64,000 nt of DNA, from NCBI GenBank assembly GCA_946811185.2, contig OX328097.1, positions 32,821,627 to 32,885,626 on the forward strand, in the 5' to 3' direction. The position numbers and the translations under genes were made by a program. Positions 1 to 11,252 of this stretch are shown here, piece by piece. Source of the stretch: Hippopus hippopus. Lineage: Eukaryota; Mollusca; Bivalvia; Cardiida; Cardiidae. Within the stretch, counting starts at the first letter, position 1; each line of letters opens with the position of its first letter. The notes below the pieces were generated by a model that saw nothing but the letters and a program-made list of their open reading frames with translations, was not told the origin of the DNA and did not search any database.

Positions 1-329
1 ATGTACAGTATATATGCATAAATTAATGCCAATAATTCTTCCTTCCCAAGTTAGTGTCTTAATGTTTGATTTCTATGCATCTTTTTCCTCTGCACGTCTT
101 CACTGATTTTTCTGTACTCTACATATCAATTTCTTAAAACAATTTAAAGCACTTTCACAACTGTATCACTTTCATGTGAAAATGGAATGCCAACTTTTTC
201 TGTTTTATATGTAGCTTTAATATTGTATGAGAGGTGAAAAATACTTTGTATTTACCTTGTCTGGAACCACATGGCCTATTATCTATCTAAAATTCTTTCA
301 TCTTCAATTTCACCCCTAAACAACTCCAC

Positions 330-820
330 TGAACCCTTCCTTCCTGTCTTTCTCCCTCCCCCCTCCATCATACCTGCTTTCTAACTTAGTTCCAACTTCC
401 CCCTCCCCTCTCTACCTTCCCTTCCCCCCACCTCTCCCTCCCCCCTGCCTTCCTTCCTCCTCTCCTTCCTCCACTTCTCCCTCCCTCCCTCTCCCTCCCT
501 TCTCCCTACCCTCCCAACTTATTCTATATTACCTAACTACTCTAATCTCACCATTCTCCCTCTCTCCCCTTTCTCACCTCTCTCTCTCTCTCCATCTCTC
601 TTCCTCCCCTTCTTGCTCCCTCTGTTCTCTCCTCTTACTTCCATCTCTTCTTTCTCCCCCATTTCCACTTCTCTCTCACTTCCTTCCACCTTATCTCTCC
701 TCCTACCCTTCCTTCTTTTTCTCCCACTCCCTCTCCCACTCTTGCCCCTCCCTTCCTTCCTCCTCTCTTTCCTCCTCCCTTCCATCTTAACACCAACTTC
801 TCTTCTTTCCTACTTTACTT
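330..820. repeat. Polypyrimidine (C/T) tract, copy 1
   Basis: About 490 bp consist almost only of C and T on the plus strand (purine-only on minus), built from irregular CCCT, CCTT and CTCT runs. The open frames across it encode only low-complexity Ser/Leu/Pro or Arg/Glu/Lys strings and are composition artefacts. Confidence 0.9.
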
Positions 821-824
821 AATC

Positions 825-1562
825 TTACTACTCAATCTTACTTATTTACTTAACTTTTCATGCTACACTACCTACATAAAACCTACCTAACTACCTATTC
901 TATTTACCAACTAATTTAAATTTTGAAACCTACCTACTCTACCTACTCCATAAACCACCTTACCTACTTTATCAACCTATCTAGCTGCTGAATCTACCTA
1001 TCTGTCTTATTAACTACCTATCTAGGTACTTACTCTACCAACCTACTAACTATACTCACCTACATAAACTACAAACATACATACTCTACATCCTACCAAC
1101 CCTACTTAATCTTCACTCTCTTCTACCAACATAATCTACTCTACCTTCCTAATACACCTGCATACCTACTCTACTTAGCTACCTACTTAACTGACCTATC
1201 TACTCTAACAACCTGCTTACTCTTCCTACCTACTCCACCATTCTACTTGCTTGTCCTACCTGCTCTACCTTTATCAACTACTGACCTATGTACCTCCCCT
1301 ACTTTTTTAATCCTCATGCTGCTAAACACCATACAACTTTCTCTACCCAACTAACCTATTATTTATTCTCAACCTTCTTTCCTTGCCTTACCTACCTAAT
1401 CAACCTACCCAATTTACTATCCTACCTACCTAATCAACCTACCCAATTTACTATCCTACCTACCTAATCAACCTACCCAATTTACTATCCTACCTACCTA
1501 ATCAACCTACCCAATTTACTATCCAACCTACAAACTCTACTTAGCCTACCTAACTTATCTAC
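825..1562. repeat. Degenerate CTAC/ACCT-rich low-complexity block, copy 1
   Basis: A G-poor stretch of imperfect CTACCTA-type repeats follows the polypyrimidine tract directly. It has no coding signal. The matching block in the second duplicate is 9222-9905. Confidence 0.85.
1387..1522. repeat. 34-bp minisatellite, four units
   Basis: Four consecutive units of 34 bp, each ending CCCAATTTACTAT, run through this interval; the last three are identical. The equivalent place in the second duplicate (9794-9865) has only two units, so the array changed length after duplication. Confidence 0.92.
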
Positions 1563-1566
1563 TTAA

Positions 1567-1863
1567 CAAAATTTTAGACTGGTCCAAATTGAAAGCATTT
1601 GCAGACAACAAATTAACACGACTCAAAAAGTGAAATTTTTCTGGGAGGGTAGAAAACATTGTGGGAAAAGGAGAAAATGCTGGTTACCATTTGCAGACAA
1701 CAAAATAAACGTGACTCAAAAAATGAAATTTGTTCTGGAAGGATAGAAAACATTGGGGGAAAAGAAGAAAATGCAGGTTACCAGCATTTTCTTCTTTTCC
1801 CACGATGTTTTCAAAAGGCTTCTTTTTCAGGGTTGTGAAAACCAGGTATTGTTTGGGAAAGAG
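1567..1863. mobile_element. TTAA-type palindromic MITE (family M1), damaged left end
   Basis: TTAA stands on both sides (1563-1566, 1864-1867). The right end reads GGGAAAGAG, the family terminus, but the left ~15 bp of terminus are missing compared with the copy at 9910. The inside repeats the arm containing GCATTTGCAGAC, so this member is longer than the usual ~221 bp. Confidence 0.75.
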
Positions 1864-1874
1864 TTAACTTCTCT

Positions 1875-2210
1875 ACCATGTCACTAATCCTACCTACTTA
1901 CATCATTAAACCTACCTACTCTAACCAACTCTACCTATCTTAACTACCTAACTATCTGCAATCACTACTTTACCCTACAATCTACCCTACATAACTACCT
2001 TAACTACTTATCTACTACTCTAACTACCCCTTCCAACCCAATACCCACCCCTCCCTACCCAACCCCCACCACCCCACCAAAAAAACCCCTACCCCCCTCC
2101 CAAACAAGCCTTATCCATAACTAACCCATTCCATCCCCTTACAAAATATATCCATCCATTTCAAACCAACTTATTAACCAACCTATCTACCCTAAGAATG
2201 CCTTTCTTCT
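1875..2210. repeat. CTAC/CCCA-rich low-complexity block
   Basis: G-poor ACCTACCTA and CCCACCCC strings continue the low-complexity composition on the far side of the MITE. No gene is seen. Confidence 0.7.
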
Positions 2211-2889
2211 AAATTGTCTTTCTATAACAAAATGATAAAAATAAAGTTACATCGTAATTTGAGAACAGAAGAAGGGTCTACTAAAATGACATGTGGTTCC
2301 AGTATTCTTAGATTCAAAAGAAAAAGATTAGATTCATATGTTATGACTAGGGTTCTACAGCTGCAAGCAAACTGTCTTTGCTATAAACAAGTACTAAATT
2401 TACAATAGAGGAAAATACTCTGACTACATGTAAAATACAGCAGTTAAAAAAAAGAAAAAAACTTTGGAAGGCCCACAAAATAATTATCTCAAACTATTTA
2501 GACATAGGCTTACCTCTATATGTAAAATAATACATGAAGAAAAGTTTAGAAAGTTCTAAAAGCCATAATTCATTCCAAATTTGGTAGTCCCTGACCAACC
2601 TCTTTACATGATAAAACTTAAAGACTTGCTAAACTTGAAAGCAGTTTCTAACAAATCAAATCTAGCTGAAATGAGATTTCACTTTAAAACAGCTGGAAAT
2701 ATGTTTTCAAAAGCCACCCTCTGAAGGCTTAATAAAAGAGAAGATTCTTCATATGATTTATGGTTTCTTAAAAAATTTCAAACTACCTTAACTCAAGGAA
2801 AAAATTGTTCAAATGGTGCATTTTTATTGTTAGACCAAATTTGACTCAAGTGTTATAATTTAAACAATCTTTATAAAAAGGTTCACAAA

Positions 2890-3546
2890 ATGATACTACC
2901 AGATAATACAAGGTCTGGGCCTAGTGGCCTAGTGAACCGTTTGAAGGATTTTATTCGCAGTCAAGAGAATTTCAAGTTTAATTTGAATTTACATTCTTCT
3001 AATGTTCTAATAGAATACAGTGGGTTTCCCGGTGCAACAATCGGACGATTGATTGACAATTTAGAAGTAATTCGGGACTTTCAACCTTATTATGTGATCT
3101 TGCTGATTGGTATGAATGATATTTACAGACACTCTTAGTCTCCGCAATCAGTTGCTGAGGCTATCGTTGGCTTGATACACATTTTGAAGCATGATCTTGG
3201 TGTTTTAAAAGTGATCATTTTTCCTGTATTCTATAGAGGAGCTTCATACACCAGCTCTCGGTTTCCAGTTGACCCAGTATGGTTTAATAAACGAGTCGAA
3301 CAAATGAACTGTTTACTCTCCACTAAGGTTCTTACATGTCATGGTGTCATCTTTTGGAGATGCAATGGATTTTGGTCACCTACGGCACAATGTCAAACAC
3401 TTGCTGCAGATGGGGTGCACCTATCAACACAGGGCAAAAACAATTTTGGACTGTATATTTTGGGCGGAACGTCTAATATTACTTATGTTATATCTTTCAT
3501 TGATCTTTACATGGCATCCACTCGTTTATTATTGATTAATAGTTAA
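2890..3546 (+). pseudogene. SGNH/GDSL-hydrolase-like pseudogene, copy 1
   Basis: This is the broken counterpart of the 238-residue frame at 11253-11969. Frame and length are conserved, but TAG at 3136-3138 replaces an Ala codon (residue 83), a second stop TAA at 3544-3546 replaces a Tyr codon, and the block III motif reads GMND instead of GTND. The C-terminal block V motif DGVH is still readable. There are few other differences from copy 2, so loss of function looks recent relative to the duplication, or neither copy is under selection. An SGNH fold is inferred from motif order; no catalytic Ser block is present. Confidence 0.8.
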
Positions 3547-3612
3547 AACGATTCTATCTTGTTAACTACCTCCTTCTTCAACTCTGTATGCATCTGGGTG
3601 GCATAGGTGGTG

Positions 3613-4460
3613 GTTTTATTGCCCAGATATGGGATAAACTCCAGTTTTTTCATACCATCTTTTTGATGTTTTAAATTGTTTTTATTAATCCATAACTTTG
3701 GCTTTATATTAAATGCTCTATTTTCAATTCAAATTGGAGTCACTTGTCATTTATCCCATACAGAGTGCTTACAGAGCTGATGTCGGGGTAGTCCTATTTC
3801 ATTCAGAAACACAAAGGAATTTTATGTTAGTAAAATAATTTGTGTGGATGAAGGGTTGATAATCAGGAGCTAGGCTGCAGAATCGGATAGTGGATTCATC
3901 CAATTAGATGCCCACTTTTTGGTCCAATCTATGTGCACTAAAAGAATCTATTGACCAATAATTGATCAATAAATTCCGGCCAATCGACAGAAAGCAGGGA
4001 GTAGAACTGACCAACGGATGGGAAGGCCCTTGTCAGTCTGTAATTTTTGCTCTGGGCGATTATATCGATTTTTTGTAGTTATTTTTAGCCAGGGATTTCT
4101 CATTTTTAACAAGTTACCACCTCCTCCCATCCACCTCCTCACTGTCATTGTTTTATCCGTCGTTTTTTCCTTCATGTATTTAATGGTTTTTCAACCCTTC
4201 ATCGTGCTTCGCATCGTGCTTCTTATTTACTTATGTCATTATGTTATTTCCATGCGGTTTTATTGCCCAGATATGGGATAAACTCCAGTTTTTTCATACC
4301 ATCTTTTTGATGTTTTAAATTGGTTTTATTAATGCATAACTTTGGCATTATATTAAATGCCCTATTTTCAATTCAAATTGGAGTCACTTGTCATTTATCC
4401 CATACAGAGTGCTTACAGAGTTGATGTCAGGGTAGTCGTATTTCATTCAGAAACACAAAA
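3613..4460. repeat. Internal 643-bp duplication specific to copy 1
   Basis: The sequence beginning GGTTTTATTGCCCAGATATG at about 3613 recurs at about 4256 with few changes. The second duplicate has only one version (from 11976). About 420 bp in between (3830-4253) have no counterpart in copy 2 and hold no recognised gene. Confidence 0.85.
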
Positions 4461-4839
4461 AGACTTGCTAAACTTCAAAGCAGTTTCTAACAAATCAAAT
4501 CTAGCTGAAATGAGATTTCACTTTAAAACAGCTGGAAATATGTTTTCAAAAGCCACCCTCTGAAGGCTTGCTAAAAGAGAAAATTGTTCTTCATATGAGT
4601 TATCGTTTCTTAAAAAATTTCAAAATACCTTAACTCAAGGAAAAAACTGTTCAAATGGTGCATTTTTATTGTTAGACCAAATTTGACTCAAGTGTTATAA
4701 TTTAAACAATCTTTCAGCAGACTCACTTTTGACAACAGCTATTATTTATACTATCATTATAAAAAGGTTCACAAAATGATACTACCAGATAATACAAGTT
4801 CTGGGCCTAGTGGTCTCCATCAACAAGACTTCTTAAGTC

Positions 4840-5200
4840 TCAATATGTAAGCCTATGAAAAAGTTATGACCAATCAAGTAGGGCCAATTTTGACCCAGGG
4901 ACTTTTTGTGATTATTGTTTACTTTGGTTCACTTACTACAGTTATTTATTGGCTATACACAAACATGCCAAATTTAGTTGTATTTGATTCCAATTCTTTG
5001 TTTTGAAACAAAACTTATGTTGACAATCAAACTTGCTAAGAAACTGTTTTCTGTCATTTCAAACACAAATCCTAACAATTGAAACTAATTTGATTTACTG
5101 TCTTCACAATCTTCTTAGTCTTATTTTTTGTTGCCAGACAAATAAATAATATCAGCAGGCATTTTTCAGTAATGTTATCAATTATTTACATTTGTATTTA
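4840..5200 (+). repeat. Single tandem-core unit plus tail
   Basis: The text TAAGCCTATGAAAAAGTTATGACC followed by GGGCCAATTTTGACCCAGGG is one unit of the ~150-bp core that is tandemly repeated at 16345-17385 and 32660-33230. It directly abuts the end of the SGNH-flanking direct repeat. The second duplicate has the same junction at 12557. Confidence 0.65.
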
Positions 5201-5579
5201 ATATCCTTAACACCCATCATTGCATGAGATATTCAATTATTGTTATTATCATTTTTTTTTATTATTTTTATTATTCTTTAATTCTGAATAACAGATCAAA
5301 TTACATGAATCATTATGTCAGACTTGGATATTGAAAACTGAAATCTACAACAATCTGTGAACGTCTCTCACTGAGTGGTTTACTCGTATATTCTCAGAAT
5401 AAAGATCCTGAAAATCTTACTTTGCATGAGATGAAGGATTATTTATATTTTTTTCTACTTTGTTTTAGATCTTAAACACATCTTCAGATTAAAATTCGGA
5501 CTGAAATTTCCTTCGCTATGGAAGAATACAATATTTTGATAAAAATATGATAATTTATAACATTCTGTTGTCACAATTT

Positions 5580-6080
5580 CTTACACACAATCACAACCAC
5601 ACACCTTTTTTTTTTTTCCTTTTTCTTTTTTTTCATAAAATATATCAATTTTTTTTATTTCTTTTTTGGCCTATTTTTAATAAAAACATTGTCATTATTA
5701 TGTTTCCTTGTAAATGAAAAATGTATCTTTTTTTTTTTCCTTTGTATTCTATACTTTTTTTTAATTTTTAAGATATATATATATGTTTTTTTTTTTTTTT
5801 TTAATTCATTTTAATTTTTTTTTTTTTCAAACTTATTATTTCATTTTTTACTTTTTTTTTTTTAGAATGAATTTTTATTACTTTTTTTTTTGTATAGTTT
5901 TTAGCAAACAATTTTCATTCCTATTTTATTCAAAATGCTTTTATTATTATTAATATTTCCATAAAATATATCATCTTTTTTTTCACTTTTTTTCCCCAAC
6001 TTTCTATTATTATTATTATCATCATTTATTATTGTAATTTTTTTTGTCTTTATAAAAATTTTAATTTCAATTTTCCCCCT
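5580..6080. repeat. Poly-T/ATT-rich low-complexity block, copy 1
   Basis: Long T runs (up to about 18) alternate with TTATTATTA strings. The equivalent block is 13320-13760. Run lengths differ between the duplicates, as expected for slippage. Confidence 0.85.
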
Positions 6081-6159
6081 CATTTTTAAAGTCTTATCTT
6101 TTATGGGAACATTCTTGTAGTATGTCTTTTTTTTAGTATCTCTACAAATATTAGGGCAA

Positions 6160-7562
6160 AGGATCAGTTTACCTTAACTTTAATTTCACTAATGCAATTT
6201 AATAAGAAAACCATCAAAAAGTAATTAACACAAAATATAGCCTCTTGAGAACTTCTAAGTTCCTTGTATTAATTGACCTAGTCATATACTTTTCAATCAG
6301 AGGTGACCCAATTTCAAACTCAACTTTTTTAGCTATATTTCATTAGCATTAGATTTAAAATGTGGGCACAAAAGGTTTTTCTGTATGACCTTCTTTTCAG
6401 CTAAGTCAACTTATTCTAAAACTATTACCAAGGCAAATACTCTCGCACGCTTCAGATATGTTGAACCACCAGGTAGCCCTTAGATAGAGTTCACATATGG
6501 TTTCTTAGGATTTCAAATTGTGACCTAATTTATGTCTCCCAGTAACAAAACTTCAACTACTCAGATTATCAAAACAAACTTCCTGACCAAAATTCATGAG
6601 CAATGGAGTATAAATGTGGCCTTTTGGGTGCACAAGTTTTTCAAAGATTGGATCATTTGACCTCCTGTTAACCCAAGTTGACCCACTTTCATTGTTCAAG
6701 TTATTGTCATTATGTTTCTGAAGAACTTGGCTATAGAAAACCTCTAGAGTGTTTCCACTGCTTTTCTAAGGTGTGACATGTTAACTTTATCTATCACTGA
6801 AGGCAACACATTAAACATTTCCTAGATTGTATCAAGACCACCATACCGACCAAGTTTCATGAGCATTGAACTTAAAACATGGCTTCTTTTTAGAGCCTCA
6901 AACCTTATTTCGTGAGTACTAAACTGTACATGTCAGTTGTTTTTTGAGCATTGGACTGTGGCTCAAAGAATGTAATATTTTCTAACCTTTCAAAGACATG
7001 TTTCATCATGTGAGCCACATTCCACTTTTTGTTTGCAATAACAACACATTTTGTCCAACATTTTATCATCTCATAAAGAGTGCAAGACTTTCTTGTATCA
7101 AGATATGTAATATGGCCCATTTTGACAAGCTTTGCTCCATTTCAGTCCAAATAGAATATAAAAAATGAGGGTCAGAAAATAAAAAAAAACACACAGTTCC
7201 TAAATTAGTAACAACTTGTTCAATAACAGTTGCAAAACTAGAGCTGTCACTGAATGTGACTGAATACCCCTGCCAGCGCTTTGACAGAGACAGGATTTTT
7301 AACAAAAAATTTTCTAAGTTCAAGGGGAGATTACCCTTGAATCATAGGGAGTACATGATTGAAAACTGCATCTTCCACAACTTCAGTATACGATCAATGT
7401 ATCAACAAACTTTTAATAAAATAGCAGCAAAACTGTAGGAGGAGTTCGCGACACAAAATTACTACTATTTTGTACACAGACAGACACACGGACCGACAGA
7501 CAGACGGACAGACAGGCTGATTCCAGTATACCCCGAAAACATTCGTTTTGCGGGGGTATAAT
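6160..7562 (+). mobile_element. Helitron/pearl-like tandem-core element
   Basis: Degenerate ~150-bp units recur with landmarks GACCCAATTTCAAACTC, TTCATGAGCA and GTTTTTCAAAGAT. They are followed at 7476-7515 by a GACA/GACGG microsatellite and a right end with a short hairpin (TACCCC ... GGGGGTA, about 7530-7558). Core, ACGG-type microsatellite and hairpin arm are the described architecture of bivalve pearl elements and Helentron-associated elements. Membership in that group is inferred. No transposase is present, so it would be non-autonomous. Confidence 0.65.
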
Positions 7563-7654
7563 GAAACTGCAGATTTTTTACTATTAAATTTTGATAAAAA
7601 CTTTTATTTCTATTCCTTTCTTTGTATTTTGTTTAACACCATTTTCAACACAAT

Positions 7655-7855
7655 TTCCATCTTATTGTGGCAGCAAGTGCATTTTTCCATGCATTCCTAG
7701 AGTCCTTATAACTTTGCAACAGATGCTTCCCAATTCCCTGGCTGTTTTCCCACATACACATCCTCAAAACAGTCAGAGGTGATAGAGCTAGGGATTCAAA
7801 CCAGCCACCTTCTGGTCTCAAGTTCTGTATGCTACCAGGGCTTGGCTTGTAAACT
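7655..7855 (-). mobile_element. Degenerate tRNA-derived SINE (family S1)
   Basis: Read on the minus strand, this resembles the SINE at 17487: a tRNA-like head (around 7790-7845) and a body with the CCATGCATTCCTAGAG and CTGGCTGTTTTCCCACA landmarks. It is diverged, with no clear target-site duplication. Confidence 0.6.
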
Positions 7856-8361
7856 TCTATTCCAAGAACAAAATGTATGAAAGAAAATGGGTTTACATTT
7901 ATCAAAGATCTGCATTCCACACTTAGTAGACCTAGGCTTAAGGGTTTTTGAAGAATTTGTTTTAAAGACTGGCTACATAAGTACTGTAAACTAGTGACCC
8001 CACAGGATGAAGCCATGTTGGACCCAGGCATATAAAAAGCACAATCATAGCAGATATAAACTAGCAAATGTTCTGCTTATCTCTTAATGTTTGGATTTGA
8101 GGAAAAAAAGAATTTAACTCCTGGCTAAAAACACTAATGTGTGGCTCTTAGGAATTTCAATTTGACCAAAGGACTACAATTTGGTCTATCTTGCAAAAGA
8201 TTCACTAAAATGGTTCCATCTTTTCCTCCCTCACAACTAGTATAATGGTTCAGCAACAGCTGATTATTTGTTTTGTGTATTGAATACAAGGACAAAACTG
8301 GTATCAGAAAGTTAGCCAAATTCATTTCTAAAGTAATTAAAATAAACAACCAATAAAGATA
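7856..8361. other. Unassigned spacer between the duplicates
   Basis: Ordinary AT-rich sequence with no repeat landmark, splice-bounded frame or tRNA that I recognise. Confidence 0.5.
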
Positions 8362-8689
8362 ATGTACAGTATGTATGCATAAATTAATGCCAATAATTCT
8401 TCCTTCCAAAGTTAGTGTCTTAATGTTTGATTTCTATGCATCTTTTTCCTCTGCATGTCTTCATTGATTTTTCTGTACTCTACATATCAATTTCTTAAAA
8501 CAATTCAAAGCACTTTCACATCTGTATCACTTTCATGTGAAAATGGAATGCCAACTTTTTCTGTTTTATATGTACCTTTAATACTGTATGAGAGGTGAAA
8601 AATACTTTGTATTTACCTGGTCTGGAACCACATGGCCTATTATCTATCTAAATTTCCTTCCTCTTCAATTTCACCCCTAAACAACTCCA

Positions 8690-9190
8690 CTGAACCCTTC
8701 CTTCCTGTCTTTCTCCCTCCCTCCTCCATCATACCTGCTTTCTAACATAGTTCCAACTTCCCCCTCCCCTCCCTACCTTCCCTTCCCCCCACCTCTCCCT
8801 CCCCCCTGCCTTCCTTCCTCCTCTCCTTCCTCCACTTCTCCCTCCCTCCCTCTCCCTCCCTTCTCCTTACCCTCCCAACTTACTCTATATTACCTAACTA
8901 CTCTAATCTCACCACTCTCCCTCTCTCCCCTTTCTCACTTCTCTCTCTCCATCTCTCTTCCTCCCCTTCTTGCTCCCTCTGTTCTCTCCTCTTCCTTCCA
9001 CCTCTTTCTCCCCAATTTCCTCTTCTCTCTTGCTTCCTTCCACCTTATCTCTCCTCCTAGCCTTCCTTCTTTTTCTCCCACTCCCTCTCCCACTCTTGCC
9101 CCTCCCTTCTTTCCTCCTCTCTTTCCTCCTCTTCTCACCACTTACCACCTTACCCTCCCTTCTTCCATTCCTCCTTCCTTCCATCTTAAC
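8690..9190. repeat. Polypyrimidine (C/T) tract, copy 2
   Basis: Counterpart of 330-820: about 500 bp nearly free of purines on the plus strand. Confidence 0.9.
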
Positions 9191-9221
9191 TCCAACTTCT
9201 CTTCTTTCCTACTTTACTTAA

Positions 9222-9905
9222 TCTTACCACTCAATCTTACTTATTTACTTAACTTTTCATGCTACACTACCTACATAAAACCTACCTAACTATCTATTCT
9301 ATTTACCAACAAATTTAAATTTTCAAACCTACCTACTCTACCTACCTATTATACTCTATAAACCAACTTACCTACTTTATCAACCTATCTAGCTGCTGAA
9401 TCTACCTATCTGTCTTATTAACTACCTATCTAGGTACTTACTCTACCAACCCACTGACTACACTCACCTACATAAACTACAAACATACATAATCTACATC
9501 CTGCCAACCCTACTTAATCTTCACTCTCTTCTACCAACATAATCTACTCTACCTTCCTAATACACCTGCATACCTAATCTACTTAGCTACCTACTTAACT
9601 GACCTATCTACTCTAACAACCTGCTTACTCTTCCTACCTAATCTACCATTCTACTTGCTTGTCCTACCTGCTCTACCTTTATCAACTACTGACCTATGTA
9701 CCTCCCCTACTTTTTTAATCCTCATACTGCTAAACACCATACAACTTTCTATACCCAACTAACCTATTATTTATTCTCAACCTTCTTTCCTTGCCTTACC
9801 TACCTAATCAACCTACCCAATTTACTATCCTACTTCCTACCTAATCAACCTACCCAATTTACTATCCAACCTACAAACTCTACTCAACCTACCTAACTTA
9901 TCTAC
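9222..9905. repeat. Degenerate CTAC/ACCT-rich block, copy 2
   Basis: Same composition and order as 825-1562. It ends against the TTAA of the MITE at 9910. Confidence 0.85.
9794..9865. repeat. 34-bp minisatellite, two units
   Basis: Two units with the CCCAATTTACTAT ending; the second is 3 bp longer (37 bp). The equivalent array in the first duplicate has four units. Confidence 0.9.
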
Positions 9906-9909
9906 TTAA

Positions 9910-10222
9910 CTCTTTACCGAATGACAAAATTTTAGACTGATCTAAATTGAAAGCATTTGCAGACAACAAATTAACGCGACTCAAAAAGTGAAATTTGTTC
10001 TGGGAGGGTAGAAAACATTGTGGGTAAAGGAGAAAATGCTGGTTACCATTTGCAGACAACAAAATAAACGTGACTCAAAAAATGAAATTTGTTCTGGGAG
10101 GGTAGAAAACATTGAGGGAAAAGAAGAAAATGCTGGTTACCATCATTTTCTCCTTTTCCCACGATGTTTTCAAAAGGCTTCTTTTTCAGGGTCATGAAAA
10201 CCAGGTATTGTTTGGGAAAGAG
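9910..10222. mobile_element. TTAA-type palindromic MITE (family M1), complete ends
   Basis: Flanked by TTAA at 9906-9909 and 10223-10226. It begins CTCTTTACC and ends GGGAAAGAG, the family's inverted termini. The inside holds the GCATTTGCAGAC arm twice and a hairpin of GAGAAAATGCTGGTTACCA against ATCATTTTCTCC. The TTAA target and C-rich terminus suggest piggyBac-type mobilisation. Confidence 0.8.
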
Positions 10223-10227
10223 TTAAC

Positions 10228-10560
10228 TTCTCTACCATGTCACTAATACTACCTACTTACATCATTAAACCTACCTACTCTAACCAACTCTACCTAACTA
10301 CCTAACTATCTGCAATTACTACTTTGCCCTACAATCTACCCTACATAACTACCTTAACTATTTATCTACTACTCTAACTACCTACTACCCCTCCTGACCC
10401 AAAACTCACCCCTCCCTACCCAACCCCCCACCACTCCTCCAAAAACCCCCCTACCCCCCCTCCCAAACAAGCCTTATCCATAACTAACCCATTCCATCAC
10501 CTTACAAAATATATCCATCCATTTCAAACCAACTTATCAACCAACCCATTTACCCTAAGA
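10228..10560. repeat. CTAC/CCCA-rich low-complexity block, copy 2
   Basis: Counterpart of 1875-2210, including CCCCCC runs near 10425-10465. No gene. Confidence 0.7.
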
Positions 10561-11252
10561 ATGCCTTCCCTCTAAATTGTCTATGTATAACAAAATGATA
10601 AAAATAAAGTTACATCGTAATTTGAGAAGACAAGAAGGGTCTACTAAAATGACATGTGGTTCCAGTATTCTTAGATTCAAAAGAAAAGGATTAGATTCAT
10701 ATGTTATGACTAGGGTTCTACAGCTGCAAGCAAAATGTCTTTGCTATAAACAAGTACTAAATTTACAATAGAGGAAAATACTCTGACTACATGTAAAATA
10801 CAGCAATTAAAAAAAAGAAAAAACTTTGGAAGGCCCACAAAATAATTATCTCAAACTATTTAGACATAGGCTTACCTCTATATGTAAAATAACACATGAA
10901 GAAAAGTTTAGAAAGTTCTAAAAGCCATAATTCATTCCAAATTTGGTAATCCCTGACCAACCTCTTTACATGATAAAACTTAAAGACTTGCTAAACTTGA
11001 AAGCAGTTTCTAACAAATCAAATCTAGCTGAAATGAGATTTCACTTTAAAACAGCTGGAAATGTTTTCAAAAGCCACCCTCTGAAGGGTTGCTAAAAGAG
11101 AAGATTGTTCTTCATATGAGTTATCGTTTCTTAAAAAATTTCAAAATACCTTAACTCAAGGAAAAAATTGTTCAAATGGTGCATTTTTATTGTTAGACCA
11201 AATTTGACTCAAGTGTTATAATTTAAACAATCTTTATAAAGAGGTTCACAAA

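Larger units (their letters stand above)
2621..4817 (+). repeat. SGNH unit flanked by ~0.32-0.36 kb direct repeats, copy 1
   Basis: A segment starting AAAGACTTGCTAAACTT and ending GGGCCTAGTGG occurs at 2621-2935 and again at 4460-4815. It thus flanks the SGNH reading frame and overlaps its first codons. The right member carries an extra ~43 bp near 4717-4760. The same arrangement is at 10981-12537 in the other duplicate. Confidence 0.8.
1..6691. repeat. Tandem segmental duplication, copy 1
   Basis: This segment aligns by eye with 8362-14403 over nearly its full length; the offset is 8361 at the left edge, 8363 at the SGNH ORF and about 7714 near the right edge. The offset change is mostly a 643-bp internal duplication present only here. 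Copy 1 may extend left of the window. The two copies stop matching after the shared CCCACTTTCA at 6691/14403, inside a tandem-core array. Confidence 0.93.

Noticed and set aside
537..822. Overlapping frames on both strands rich in Arg/Glu/Lys or Ser/Leu/Pro
   Set aside because: They are translations of the polypyrimidine tract and recur at 8909-9221 with shifted lengths. No coding signature.
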